In this document: positions 1-9,908 of the stretch, piece by piece
Layout: each line of letters opens with the position of its first letter
Numbering within the stretch: the first letter of the stretch is position 1
DNA from: Chondrus crispus
Taxonomy: Eukaryota; Rhodophyta; Florideophyceae; Gigartinales; Gigartinaceae
Length of the DNA stretch: 64,000 nt
Assembly: GCF_000350225.1 (NCBI RefSeq)
Contig: NW_005179058.1
Coordinates: 413,941-477,940, forward strand
Direction of reading: 5' to 3'
Notes under the pieces: model-generated
Told to the model about the DNA's origin: nothing
Databases searched by the model: none
The model's input: only the letters and a program-made list of their open reading frames with translations
Translations under genes and position numbers: made by a program

Positions 1-2405
1 TTTTTTCTTGGGAACGTCATGTCAATTTCGCACGATCGTCGTAAAACGTCGCCGAGGTCCTTTTCCTCCTTCTCGGATTTCATCCTCCTTTTGCTAATGA
101 CGCTCATGTACGTCATTCGCGTAGGTCTCCATGATGACGTCTCCTTGGATCTGTTGCACTCCTCTAGTTTAGACAAAGGTCGAATGTGTACATACTTTCA
201 CCCAAACGATCGCAATCCCAATGCAGCGGTGCACTGCGCATGCGATTGTGCGTCCCGCCCCTGGATCCAGCTTCTGGAAGAGGGAAGAGACACCGAAATG
301 ACGATAAAAAAAATGAGGTGTGATGTAGTGAGTGTTACATGGTGGGGATCAACGTTCCCTTCATGGGCTCGCCAATGTGATCTGACAGGAGCGTTTGCGT
401 CATCAACTTCCTTCTGGGGGATCAGACATTTTCCATGGTGCCCGGCGTATCCCTTCCGAGTCGCGGACCGGACTGTCTCTTCTATGCGGGGCAGGGAAGC
501 GAAGGTCGACTCGCCAATACGTCGGATCCTGACTCCACCGATTTCACTATCATCTTCCTTTTGGCCCGTTGCCACTATTCATCAATCTCCGCATGTCGCT
601 CCGCCCGCGCCGCGATGTGGGGTCCTCCTTTGATCTCAATGAAGCGCCTGGTCTCGAATCTTGGGTCTACTTTAAACGTCTTCCTTCTCTTGGCGCGGCG
701 ATGGCCTCCTTCTCTCTCCTCTCTCCGGTCTTCGTGGGCCTACTGCTCGACCTCCGCCGTCCGTGGTGGTTTCCTGAACACTAAAAGAAATAAAACAGAA
801 CGAACAAAAAGAGATACAAAAGAAAAACAGAGACAAAGTTGTTAATCGTCGGAGATCGGTAAGTGTGTCGCGCGCGTGCTAAGAAAACTACAGGCGGGTC
901 AGTATCTGCAGCGACCGACGCTATTCTTGGTATCCCCTCAGTTTGGCGGTGCTCCCTCGACCCGCGATCTCGTCGCACGCCATTGCGTCTCTTTCCTCTC
1001 CTCGTGGGTACAGTCGGCGACTGCCGTCGCTCCGTTTTTCGGCATCCCGTACGGAACGATCGCGCTCCCCTTCTCCTTGGTTGTAACTTCGCGTGGCGGA
1101 GGATACGGACTTGTGCGTGCTGTTTGCACTTTTTCTGAATACCCAGCGCCTCACGCGCTCGGCCCGACACGCCCTCCTTAATTTTGCTTAAAAATTCCAG
1201 ATGTTGTTCTGTGTTCCACTTTGGCTCTTCCACACTCGTCGTGTGCCTTCCCTTCGGAGTACAGTACAATACCTTCCCAATTTCTTTCGTAATTCGCCCT
1301 TGAATAGGGCCGATTGCCGGTCCGGTGTCATTTAATGTGAGCTCGGTGACTCATGCTCACTCCTAGACCGCGTAGTACCTCATCTTTGGACTACAATAAA
1401 ATTATCATTTCCTGAACTGACGGCACGCGTCGCTCTTCTTGTCTGTGGGGATCTGGGGGTCTCTCACCTGACTCTTCTCATGTCCTCGTTCCCTTTTTCG
1501 AGACCCCCAGGTCCGCTCGCTCTCCGCCGTACGAACTACAACGGTAACACTGACATGTGGGCTTCTTGACTACAACTATACTGATTGTGCTTGCGGGATT
1601 TGCGCAGGCACGGGCAGCCTTTCACTTCGGAAATACGTACCAGCTGCGCTGCGGGGTATCTGCTCGATGGGTTCCACGTCGCCTCTTCGGTGGCATAACC
1701 GTACCATTACACTTTGAGAAATAGTTTCTTATCTTCATAAGCGTGGTCGATGACCTTGTTGATTACGTATTCCGTGTTGTCGTTTGTCTCTGCAGATACC
1801 GGATTATTTCCTTCCCCCTCCTGAAGATCCTTCTGTCCGCTTTGCGCCTCCGAATTTCCTAACTTCTGCGTACCTTGCGAAAATCCTTCTGCCTCCGAGC
1901 TATTGATTAACTCTTCATCGTCCCCTGCGGTTGGGGCACGTAGGAGGGGACGGTTCTCCCTTTCAGTTATGCTTCCATCCCCGCCGTCGTTGGTTCCACT
2001 GAGGAACTGGAGTGCTTGCCGTAGGCCAGGGACCGGCGCGTAGTCCATCGAACCATGCGCGAGTTCCACTCTGTCACGTGACACTCGTTCCTCCTGATCT
2101 CCAATAACAATTACAACCGTACTCGGATCTGCCTTCCGAACCTGATAAGGTCATCTAGCGACCTGTGTGAGCTTGTGTTTCGGTTCGCTAGCCGTGCCCT
2201 GCTCCTTCCGGAGGAACACGTAGGATCCTGATGGGATGTCATATTTGGGCCTTCGGAGCCTTGCGTAAAAATTATGCTTATACCTCCCTTGTTCCTTAGG
2301 CAGACTCTTATCGGCGCTTCTCATTAAGCTCTCCAACCACGACTGCCACTTCAAATACTAGGCTCGTGACGAGCTGCAATCCTCCGACTTGGGCTGCGCT
2401 TGCAG
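1..2405 (-). mobile_element. Ty3/gypsy fragment, minus strand, 3' part (left arm of inverted junction)
   Basis: Read on the minus strand, this fragment runs from the integrase tail and chromodomain (2405 to about 1630) into a long non-coding tract (about 1630 to 1). The stretch 1500-780 read in reverse follows 13255-13950 of the gyp1 element closely, including the run around the shared word GAGCGACGCGTGCC, so it is the post-pol region of the same gypsy family and not an LTR. The fragment is cut by the window edge on the left and ends at the inverted junction 2405/2406 on the right. Small ORFs on both strands of 1-1270 are not supported as genes. Confidence 0.7.
1630..2405 (-). pseudogene. gypsy pol 3' end: integrase tail and chromodomain (broken)
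   Basis: Three ORF pieces on the minus strand match the C-terminal end of the gyp1 pol protein (12355-13130): the YLKWQSW segment, the KPKYDIPSGSYVFLRK segment, the VSRDRVELA segment and the start of a chromodomain (EYVINKVIDHAYED). A stop codon after LTQVAR, another after LFLKV and a frameshift further on break the reading frame, so no product is expected. In the intact family this region follows the integrase core, and the chromodomain is thought to guide insertion to particular chromatin. It faces the plus-strand copy at 2406-3292. Confidence 0.75.
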
Positions 2406-3292
2406 CGCTAGACATTGCGCCCTTTGAGCTGGTATTAGCTCAGGCCCCGACAAGTCTAGCTCTGCAAGCGCAACCCAAGTTGGAGGATTTCAGCTCGCCA
2501 CGAGCCTACTACTTAAAATGGTAACCATGGTTGGCGAGTCTGATGAAGACCGCGGACAGGAGCCTACGGAAGGAACAGGCGAGATATAAGCGAAATTTCG
2601 ATGCCAGACTTCGCAAGCCGAAGTATGACATACCCGTAGGGTCCTACGTGTTCCTTCGAAAGGAGCATGGTACGGCTACGGAACCTAAACACAAATTGGC
2701 ACAAGTGGCCACGGGTCCGTATGCAGTTAAGCAGTCAGACAGGAATACGGTTGTCATCGCCATTGGTGATCAGGAGGAACGCGTTTCGCGAGATCGAGTG
2801 GAACTGGCCCCAAGCCGGATGTAACAATCGCCCACATCAGGTCTACATCAGGCCCTACAGTACCTAAGCGGACACGTGACAGATCAAGGACGCCACGCGA
2901 TGGAGAGTGAGGTCGACCCTCACGCGCGGGCGCAGACACAAGAGTTCGAGGAAAATTTAGTTAGTCGAAATCGGTCAGCGGGGATACCGCAAGAACTACA
3001 GCAGATAGTTAATTCAGAAGAGTTAGTGACATCTGAGGATCTTCAGGAGGTGGAAGTAAGTAACCCCGGACGCGAGGGAGAGGATAAGGACGCCGAGTAC
3101 GTGATAGAGAAGATCATCGATCATGGGTATCAAGATGAGGAATTAATCCTCAGGGTGAAGTGGTATAGATATGGGACGACGGACGCGACGTGGGAACCGG
3201 TCGCTCAATTACCGCTCAGCGCAGTGGTGAGATATTTCAGAAGGAAGAAGGTGCCGTTACCGCCGCAAGTCGCGCACGCCCAAGCGGGGTAA
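2406..3292 (+). pseudogene. gypsy pol 3' end: integrase tail and chromodomain (broken)
   Basis: Translation in one frame gives the end of the integrase core (IAPFELVLAQAP), the basic segment RYKRNFDARLRKPKYDIP, the GPY-like segment and a chromodomain (about 3098-3250: AEYVIEKIIDHGYQDEELIL, then VKWYRYGTTDATWEPVAQLP). All are collinear with 12285-13130 of gyp1. Two in-frame stops are seen: TAA or TGG-to-stop damage at about 2520 and TAA at 2822-2824. The rest stays in frame, so the copy decayed by point mutation. The upstream part of pol is absent because the fragment begins at the inverted junction. Confidence 0.75.
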
Positions 3293-4279
3293 CCCCATTG
3301 GAATGTCGTTGAGCTGGAAGTGGTACTGTGGGACGCAACGCCAATACAAGAAGCAATGGTAGTCACAAGAGTTGGAACCGCAGAAGATCAGGAGATAAAG
3401 AGAGGAAGTGAGATAGGCAAGGTTGCCTTGTCAGCGGCACATGTAGAGAGCTGCGAACGTCGCACTCCCAAGAATGACGGAGTCACTGTAGTCCCCGGTG
3501 GAGATAATAAGCAAAGTGAGAGTGATCACGCGACGCAGCGGTGCGTTCGCAAAATGAGTACGCAAAATGACGTTGAACCGACGGTCCGCACCAGTGAAGC
3601 GTAATTTAATCAAAATGGATGGGCCGACGGTGGGCTGTCAAACGATCGGTATAAGTCGCAGACGGAACCCCAGCTAATCTTCCGAAAATTAACTATAATT
3701 AAGGAGAAAGCTCGTACTTGTACGAAAGATTGTTGGCGACACCTGCAGCCGACGGCTCAAACACTCAAGGCTTGGCACCGACGATTTCGCCAGCGGTCAC
3801 ATATGGAGGCGCTGCCTACGTTCGTTCACGATGTACTACCCCGCTCGACGAGCAAGAAGATGAGCCCACATGGACCGTGACCCCCCTGTGTCACTAACAC
3901 CGCATGTAATTGCACGAATACGCACAGGCGACGAGGTCTTTTGTCCTTCTCTTCAAGGATCTGCTACTGTACAAGATAGGAGCCGACGGCAACACCGTGT
4001 CGCAAGCTCATGTTATCACGCAAGCAATTGCACGACTGACTTCGCCATCGACGGGAAGATTTGTTTCTGGCTTTGTTTTTGTTTTCTTTGTTATTATTTT
4101 TGTGACGTATAGAGCAAGAAACACGAATCGCAGGCCACGACGGAGGCATTTTGTGACACCCATCGATCAACAACCCAAGACTAAGTTTCCATGATGAGTT
4201 TGAGACGACAATCCGACACAGCCTACATCGCTAAACAATTCTACAAGAACTACGGAGGAACCAAGAGGAGGTTAATCGA
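3293..4279 (+). other. post-pol non-coding tract of gypsy fragment
   Basis: About 1 kb with no convincing gene. The short ORFs (for example 3320-3604 and 3870-4194) have no recognisable domain. The T-rich run near 4070-4105 is followed by GAGCAAGAAACACGA, which resembles the T-rich run and following sequence at 13905-13960 of gyp1, so this probably is the matching post-pol region of the plus-strand fragment. Confidence 0.4.
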
Positions 4280-5353
4280 TGTCGTGCAATGCGCCTGTCA
4301 TGCAGAGCCCGCGGTCCGATGGTCCAGCAAAAACAACAACAGCAACAAAAAGAAAAACTGCCGACGGCACAACGCTACGGAGTGTCCCACTCTCCCTTCT
4401 CCGTTTAAACGAGCTTGCGACTCGTAGTAGCTCAGATCTCTGAAAGGGGGGGCACAGAGAAACAGCCCGGCCCGGGATCGATGTGGTAGAAGCTTGCGAA
4501 GAGAACTTCTCGACGAGTGTGGGGTGGGGGCGTGTACTTAGGTACCCCGGTTCTACTGGGTTGTAAGGCCAATGCTCGTGGAGCTTTTCGACACCTTGTA
4601 ACGCGACAAGGCCTTCGACGGGGGGGGGTCGCAACGCAGCCCGACGGGATGAAATGAAAGTAGCAACACCACACCAACTGTGCCGCCGGGTGGCTCGAAA
4701 CACCTTCACCGGTTCGGTCGCAACCGAGGCCGATGGCACCAACACTGGCTTGTACACACGAGAAAGCCCTTCGAGGGAGACGTCGTTGCAACAGTCTCCG
4801 TCGGAAAATGGGTCACAGTGGCAGCGCTACGTCAACTGTGTCGCCCAATGGCCAAAACACCTACACCCGTTCGGTCGCAACCAAGGCCGATGGCACCAAC
4901 ACAAGATAAGGGAAGATAGGTAGAAATAGAGATAGAAAAGGATAGGGAAATAAAGGAAAAGAAAAGGGAAATAAAGGAAAAGAAAAGAGAACCCCGGAGG
5001 GCAAAGGATAAAGTAATCTGTAGTAGAAGGGAAAGTCTTGTGAAAGACGGACTTCGACCAAGGCGATATCAGACTCTGGCAACTTGGATTACCTTTACTG
5101 ACTTGGCGGTCAGTGGGCTAAGGTATATATCGCCCAGCCGGAGCCACTACAGTAGCGCGCGTCGCTATACCCTAAATCTAATCTAATGTCAGTAAAATTA
5201 ATGCTAACTAATTAACTAAACAAAAGTAATAATTAAAATAAAAAACTGTGGAAATATTCACACGTGTGTCCACCAATCCCGGACTACAGTAGTCACATTC
5301 CAACTTAGTTTCTTTTCCCTTCACCCCCTTGTGCAATCCATTCTTGCACTACA
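4280..5353 (-). repeat. LTR of gypsy family 1, copy D (3' LTR of a minus-strand element)
   Basis: The copy begins TGTCGTGCAAT and ends TTGCACTACA on the plus strand, the short inverted termini of this LTR family (TGTAGTGCAAT / ATTGCACTACA in the better copies at 6088-7132 and 18845-19874). It is the reverse complement of those copies and more diverged. A G-rich polypurine tract lies directly beside its right end (in minus orientation, upstream), which makes it the 3' LTR of a minus-strand element whose interior is 5354-6087. No target duplication can be assigned because the other end of that element is missing. Confidence 0.8.
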
Positions 5354-5364
5354 TATCCCCCTCC
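5354..5364 (-). promoter_or_regulatory. polypurine tract of minus-strand gypsy element
   Basis: On the minus strand the sequence reads GGAGGGGGATA and abuts the LTR at 5353. This is the expected plus-strand primer for reverse transcription. The equivalent place in gyp1 (18833-18844, plus strand) reads AGAAAGGGAATA, so the trailing ATA before the LTR is conserved. Confidence 0.65.
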
Positions 5365-5456
5365 TGAGCGTCCTTGCACATCTGCTTTGCTCCATGATCT
5401 CCAGCTCCATTTTCCATCTCGACTCTTTTTCAGCTTTCTCCTGACCGACGGTCACC

Positions 5457-6010
5457 ATGGGCAAGGACAAGACGAACCCCACACCTCCTGTATCGCCGAG
5501 GCGGGCGGGCCAGAATGTTATCCGAAAGCGCCTTGGAGTTGGCCACCCTTCTCAACCTCGAGCTTTCCGTGGTCTTCCTTCTGTTCCCCCACTTCCCCCT
5601 GACAATCCTCCTTCACAACCGATTTTCCAACCCACTCCCCAAATTAATCCTTCTCCTCGTCGCTACTCTTCCATCCTTCAAGTTTTACTCCTCTTTTCTC
5701 ATACTCCCCGTCGCCGCGGTCGCATCTTCTTCTCTCGACTTTCCTTCTTTTTTCCTCGTCACTGTCTTCCTTCTCTTGTCCTTTTCCGTGCACCTCTGCT
5801 ACTGCAGTTGCACATCCCCTATTACGTTCTATTTTCCTCCACTCGTCCGCCAGAGGCCGCCGATCAGAAGTGATGCGATTATTTTCACTTCTCGGTCCAC
5901 TTGCCTCTCGTTGCTTACCGAAGGGCTCCCGTTTTTCCTGGCCTTCAGGCTTTCTCGATGCCTCTCTCCGCACTTCAGCGAGAGAATGTACCAGCCCTCC
6001 GACACGTGAT
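5457..6010 (+). pseudogene. extra ORF of gypsy family 1, antisense to its element (decayed copy)
   Basis: The ORF starts with MGKDKTNPTPP and continues with a Pro/Arg-rich N-terminal region. The start, the 12 bases before it (CTGACCGACGGT plus a few) and the first 40 or so residues match the ORF at 18738 on the minus strand (MSKDKTNPTCPP, then an Arg-rich stretch ending GVG, then RA and LPPIP). After about residue 50 the reading frame is lost. Its element runs on the minus strand (polypurine tract and LTR lie to the left), so this ORF points against the element's own pol, just as in gyp1. The function is unknown. It is cut at 6087 by LTR A. Confidence 0.55.
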
Positions 6011-6087
6011 TACCTCCTCTGCCGTTCTCAGATTTTCTAATGATCCGGATCAATCCCCGTCCTGACGTCATTGACGTCTATACAAAG

Positions 6088-7132
6088 TGTAGTGCAATAC
6101 GCACCTGAAAAGGGGGGTGAAAAGAAAGGAAAATATTTGGATATGAAAAATAGTCCGGGTTGGGGGACACACGTGTGAATAACTGCACAGTTTTAATTTT
6201 TAATTATTTTATTTTATTTAGTTAATTAGTTGGCATTAATTTTGCTGACACTACATTAGATCTAGGATCTAGCTCCGCAAGCTACTGTACTGGCTCCGGC
6301 GGGGAGATATATACCTTAGCCCTCTGACCACCAAGTCAGTAGAGGTAACCCGAGTTGCCAGAGTTGAATATCGCCTTGGTCGAAGTCCGTCTTTCCCAAG
6401 ACGCTCCCTTTTACCACAGATTACGTTATCCTTTGCGCTCGGGGGTTCCCCTTTTTCTTTTTCCTGTATTTCCCTGTCCTTTTCTATCTCTACCACTATT
6501 TTTCCCTTAATTGTGTTGGTTCCACTGGAGTTGGTTGCGACCGATCCGGTGTAGGTGTTTTAGCCATCGGGTAACACGTTGTGTAGCGCTGCTACTGTTT
6601 CAAGTTCCGTCGGAAGGCTGTTGCAACGACGCCTCCGTCGAAGGTCTTGATGTATAAGACAGAGTTGGTACCGCCTACCACGATTGCGATCGCGCTGGTG
6701 AGGGTGTTTTTAGCCATCGGGCAACACGTCAGTAGTAGCGCTGCTACACGGTTACGATCCCGTCGGGTAGTGCTGAATAAGCCCCCGTCGAAGACCTTGA
6801 ATTATACCCAAGGTGCTGAAGACGTTTGTCGAGCATTGGCCTTACAACCCAGCGAACTGCGGTTACATCCTCGTAGACAACCCCAACCCGCACTCTTCGA
6901 GCGCTCAAATCTTCACAAGTCTCTACCACCATTATCCTCCCGGGCCGGGCATCTTTCCTTAACCACCCGTCGGAGTTGAGCTACCGTGGGTTGCAAGCTC
7001 ACACAAGGGGAAAGGGAGTCTCGAACGCTCCGTAGCGCGTGCCATCGGCAGCGGTTGTTGCTGTTGTTGTTTTTCTTCTTTTTGTTTGACCGTCGGACTG
7101 TGTTTGCGGCCTGCCAGGCACATTGCACTACA
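6088..7132 (+). repeat. LTR of gypsy family 1, copy A (5' LTR of gyp1)
   Basis: It is bounded by TGTAGTGCAAT and ATTGCACTACA. It contains an AT-rich stretch (6185-6245), a TATA-like word (GATATATACC near 6306), and two imperfect modules of about 148 bases (from 6533 and 6681), each holding GCCATCGGG, AACACGT and GTAGCGCTGCTAC. The short word AAAG lies on both sides of this LTR (6084-6087 and 7133-7136), which could also suggest a solo-LTR insertion. The primer binding site 4 bases downstream favours the role of 5' LTR. Confidence 0.85.
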
Positions 7133-7136
7133 AAAG

Positions 7137-7152
7137 TGGTCTCCCGACCTAG
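7137..7152 (+). promoter_or_regulatory. primer binding site, tRNA-Tyr-like
   Basis: TGGTCTCCCGACCTAG lies 4 bases after the LTR. The same 16 bases follow the 5' LTR of the unrelated gyp2 element (46700-46715), which identifies them as the tRNA primer site and not part of either LTR. The complement ends GGGAGACCA, as in eukaryotic tRNA-Tyr (yeast tRNA-Tyr ends this way). The tRNA identity is inferred. Confidence 0.75.
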
Positions 7153-7299
7153 AATTCGTCTACTGTGCAGGAGACCTGATCAAGAATTTTGCCTACGAGA
7201 GTCCTGATCTGGAGTTGTACTACGAAAGTGGTCTGGGTAGCGGAGTCTCTTTTTTATTTTTTATTTGTACTTTTTTGTGTAGGTTCGCTTGTACGAGCG

Positions 7300-9160
7300 A
7301 TGTCGACAAGCGCCCCCCGGGATGTCGGTCCCGGGGCGAGTAGGAGCGGATCGGCGAGGGCTTCGAGGATCCCGCGAGGTCCTCGCACCCGAAGCCAGGC
7401 CAATACGGCCATGGATCCCGAAGGTCAAGAAATCCCGACGGGGATTGAAGCCGACAAGGATAACCTATCCTACAGGCTCGAGAAGATGGGCGAGGAAATT
7501 CGCCAAGAGATGACGAAAAATCTCGAGGCTGAATTAGCCCTCGTCCGGAAGCAACTGGAGTTGCAACCATCCGAGTTTCACACCGTTTTGGAGAGCTGTC
7601 GGCTCGAGTGGATCTCGTCGAGAGGGAGCGAGGTGACGCGACCGACGGTCTGGAGCCAGAGGTCCTAGCTTCGTTTAAATTTCAGTCAAGGACGCAAGGC
7701 GCGATGCGAATCAAGCTTTGGAGTCCTTAGGTAAATTTAGAAGCAGCATCGACGACAGGTTTGACCGCGCCGCTCATTGCCTCAAGGACCTTGAACAGGT
7801 CGCCGGGCAAGAGCCGCTCCCCACGGGTCGAGAAGGCGACCGTCGATCGAAGAAGGACAAGGCCGCTGTACAGCGGAGTTCCAAGTCGAAGACTTCGAAG
7901 AAGAATCTGCGACGCAGGAGCATGAGTCACTGTAGTGACGAGCCCGACGACCAAGACTCAATGGCCGATTCGAATGGCCCTTCCCAAGATGGTGACGACG
8001 GTTCGTCGAACCATGCCAGCGATTCCGAACATCGTTCAGAAAAAGGAAAAGGAATTTCGCAGGGCAAAAAAATTACCTCCAGACGGGGTGGGATCACTTC
8101 GTCCGCCTCACGGAGAGACAAGGACGCTGAGCCAGAGGACGTCGCAACGCGACGCGGGCCGCGTTGGGAGGAGTTGGAGGAGCTGAATCCGACCAACTAC
8201 CTCTTCAAGAAATTACTTTCGTACCGAACGTCCCGCTTGCGGAACCTGCAGACATATTTGTCAAGTTCCCGGCGGACCGCCGTGCGAAAAATCAGGAGAG
8301 ATATTCCGCCTAAGGTGAAAAAGGACAACACGTTCACAGGTGAGGACGGGGTCCTTGTGTTGGATTTTTTGGCAAAATTAGGTCAAGAGTTTGATACTCA
8401 AGAAATGAACGAGGGGCAAGCGATCCGCTTGTTGCCCGAATTTCTAAGCGGCGTCGCCCTGAGACAGTACACTTCGGTATCTCAGACGGCCGGGGCCCAT
8501 CACGGAAAGGTGTCCGTTTGGCCAGAGGCCATACAGTGGTTGTTGAGGAGCTTCGCAACCAACGAGGCGATCCGTCAAGCCGTGCTCACTTTGCGAGAAG
8601 TTCAGCAAAGACAGTCTGTAGACGAGATGGAATTGTATATCCGTCTGACGGACGCAAGCAATCGATGTGGAAACGTATATTCGATGGAAGAACAAATGAC
8701 GATGTTTATTGAAGGACTCGATTCGAGTATCAAGCCGATGGTATCTTAATACCGACAAGACAATCGAGACGTTTCGTTTTTGAGACTAGTCAATTACGCG
8801 AAGGCACATGGCTCGGCGAGCCGCGCTAAGGACAAGAAGACCAAAAAGGTCACGATTCAGACGCCGTCGACGATCAGGGCGGATAAGAAGCCGAGGGCTT
8901 CTTATCCCGGTCGCAAAAGTCACGCCGCCGTCCAATTAGCCGAGTCCATTCCCACGTCAGATGAGCGCGGTGCGCAGGGAAGCAGCGAAAATCATTATGA
9001 AGGAGCATTGGTAACGAAGGCGAGTTTACTGAGCCATCGGAGGGCTACGGACACGAGGACTACGGGGCAAGCGAGTCGTCAACTTTACCGACGCCCACAT
9101 ACACGACGGAGTCCTTTTCAGAGGCGACGCGAACAACAGGCCACTCCAGACTCTCGGAAC
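7300..9160 (+). pseudogene. gyp1 gag (broken)
   Basis: The reading begins at ATG 7300 (MSTSAPRDVGPG), shifts frame between about 7640 and 7720, runs to a stop at 8747-8749, and resumes in the same frame (LVNYAKAHGSASRAKDKK). The first part holds a likely coiled coil (LSYRLEKMGEEIRQEMTKN). The middle is Ser/Lys/Asp-rich. The segment 8330-8745 (FTGEDGVLVLDFLAKLGQ to FIEGLDSSIKPMV) has the helical pattern of Ty3 capsid proteins. I do not see a zinc knuckle. The product would form the retrotransposon particle, but the frameshift and stop prevent that here. Confidence 0.7.
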
Positions 9161-9908
9161 CATCAAGATGCCCGTGACACTTGGACGATTTGTGGCGGCT
9201 GCCGATTTTATTGTGTGCGAGAAGCTCGCGGTACCGCTGATTTTAGGAGCGGACTATTGCGATAGGTTCGTGGAGGCTATCTATCCACGGAAGAGGACAG
9301 TTGAGTTGGCGGATTTCTCGGAGGTTCCGATCGTAAGGCGGTCCTCGGCGAGAAAATCGAAGAAGCATCTGGTCCCCGGAGAGGGCGAAACAGATGCAAA
9401 AGAGGAGCGAGTTTCCCCCAAGGTGAAGGTGGCAAGAGCCACGACCATTGAGCCAGGGACGCAACACGTAGTTGAATGCACCTCGAAGAGGACTGGCTTG
9501 GTCGTCGTTCAACCCTACACACCCCTATACGACAAGCACGGACTGGTAAGCACCAACGGTGTAGTTCAGATTGAGCCTGACAAACCTTTTAGATTGCTTG
9601 TAGCGAATTTTAGAAGTTACCCTGTCAGGGTTCAAAAGGGCCAAGTGGTAGCGGAACTAATACCGCACCCAAGGGCCGTATTCAAGACCAAGTCCACCAT
9701 TGGTGAGGTACTTGGAATTCAAGAAAGGGGCGAGAAAAAATTACTAATTCCACCCCACCGCCTACGGGCGAGAGAAGGTGGGAACCGTCGGAACAAGATC
9801 GCGAGGACCAGCAAGGAGAACGGGAGGAAAGGCTCTCCGCGACGGCAACTACGAAGCCGGAGCGGCGGATTGAGCCTCCCTCGCCGGACGTGGAAGAACT
9901 CGACCTGA
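9160..9908 (+). pseudogene. gyp1 protease and linker domain (5' part damaged)
   Basis: The frame beginning near 9168 reads MPVTLGRFVAAADFIVCEKL then AVPLILGADY. This is the second half of a retropepsin, where the hydrophobic ILG motif closes the active site. The first half, with the DSG/DTG catalytic motif, lies in a frame-shifted stretch before 9160 and I could not locate it. After a Lys-rich spacer comes a beta-rich segment (9440-9700, with LVSTNGVVQIEPDKPFRLLV and ANF) also present in gyp2, probably a dUTPase-like fold. The ORF ends at 9908 and overlaps the pol frame, which is shifted by minus one. Confidence 0.65.

Larger units (their letters stand above)
2406..4279 (+). mobile_element. 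Ty3/gypsy fragment, plus strand, 3' part (right arm of inverted junction)
   Basis: The fragment starts inside the integrase gene and carries the integrase tail and chromodomain (to 3292), followed by about 1 kb of post-pol sequence. It ends at 4279, where a minus-oriented LTR (4280-5353) begins. The coding part is closer to gyp1 pol than to gyp2 pol. No LTR of its own is visible. It and the minus-strand fragment to its left diverge from a common point near 2405, giving a head-to-head arrangement. Confidence 0.65.

Noticed and set aside
19-1269. ORFs of 90-200 codons at the left edge of the window
   Set aside because: The region 780-1500 aligns with the non-coding post-pol region of gyp1, and the ORFs are not conserved between the two copies.
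6083-7136. Copy A as a solo LTR with target duplication AAAG
   Set aside because: Only four bases match, and they are A-rich. A primer binding site shared with gyp2 follows directly, and a matching LTR closes the element at 19874. This is kept only as an alternative.
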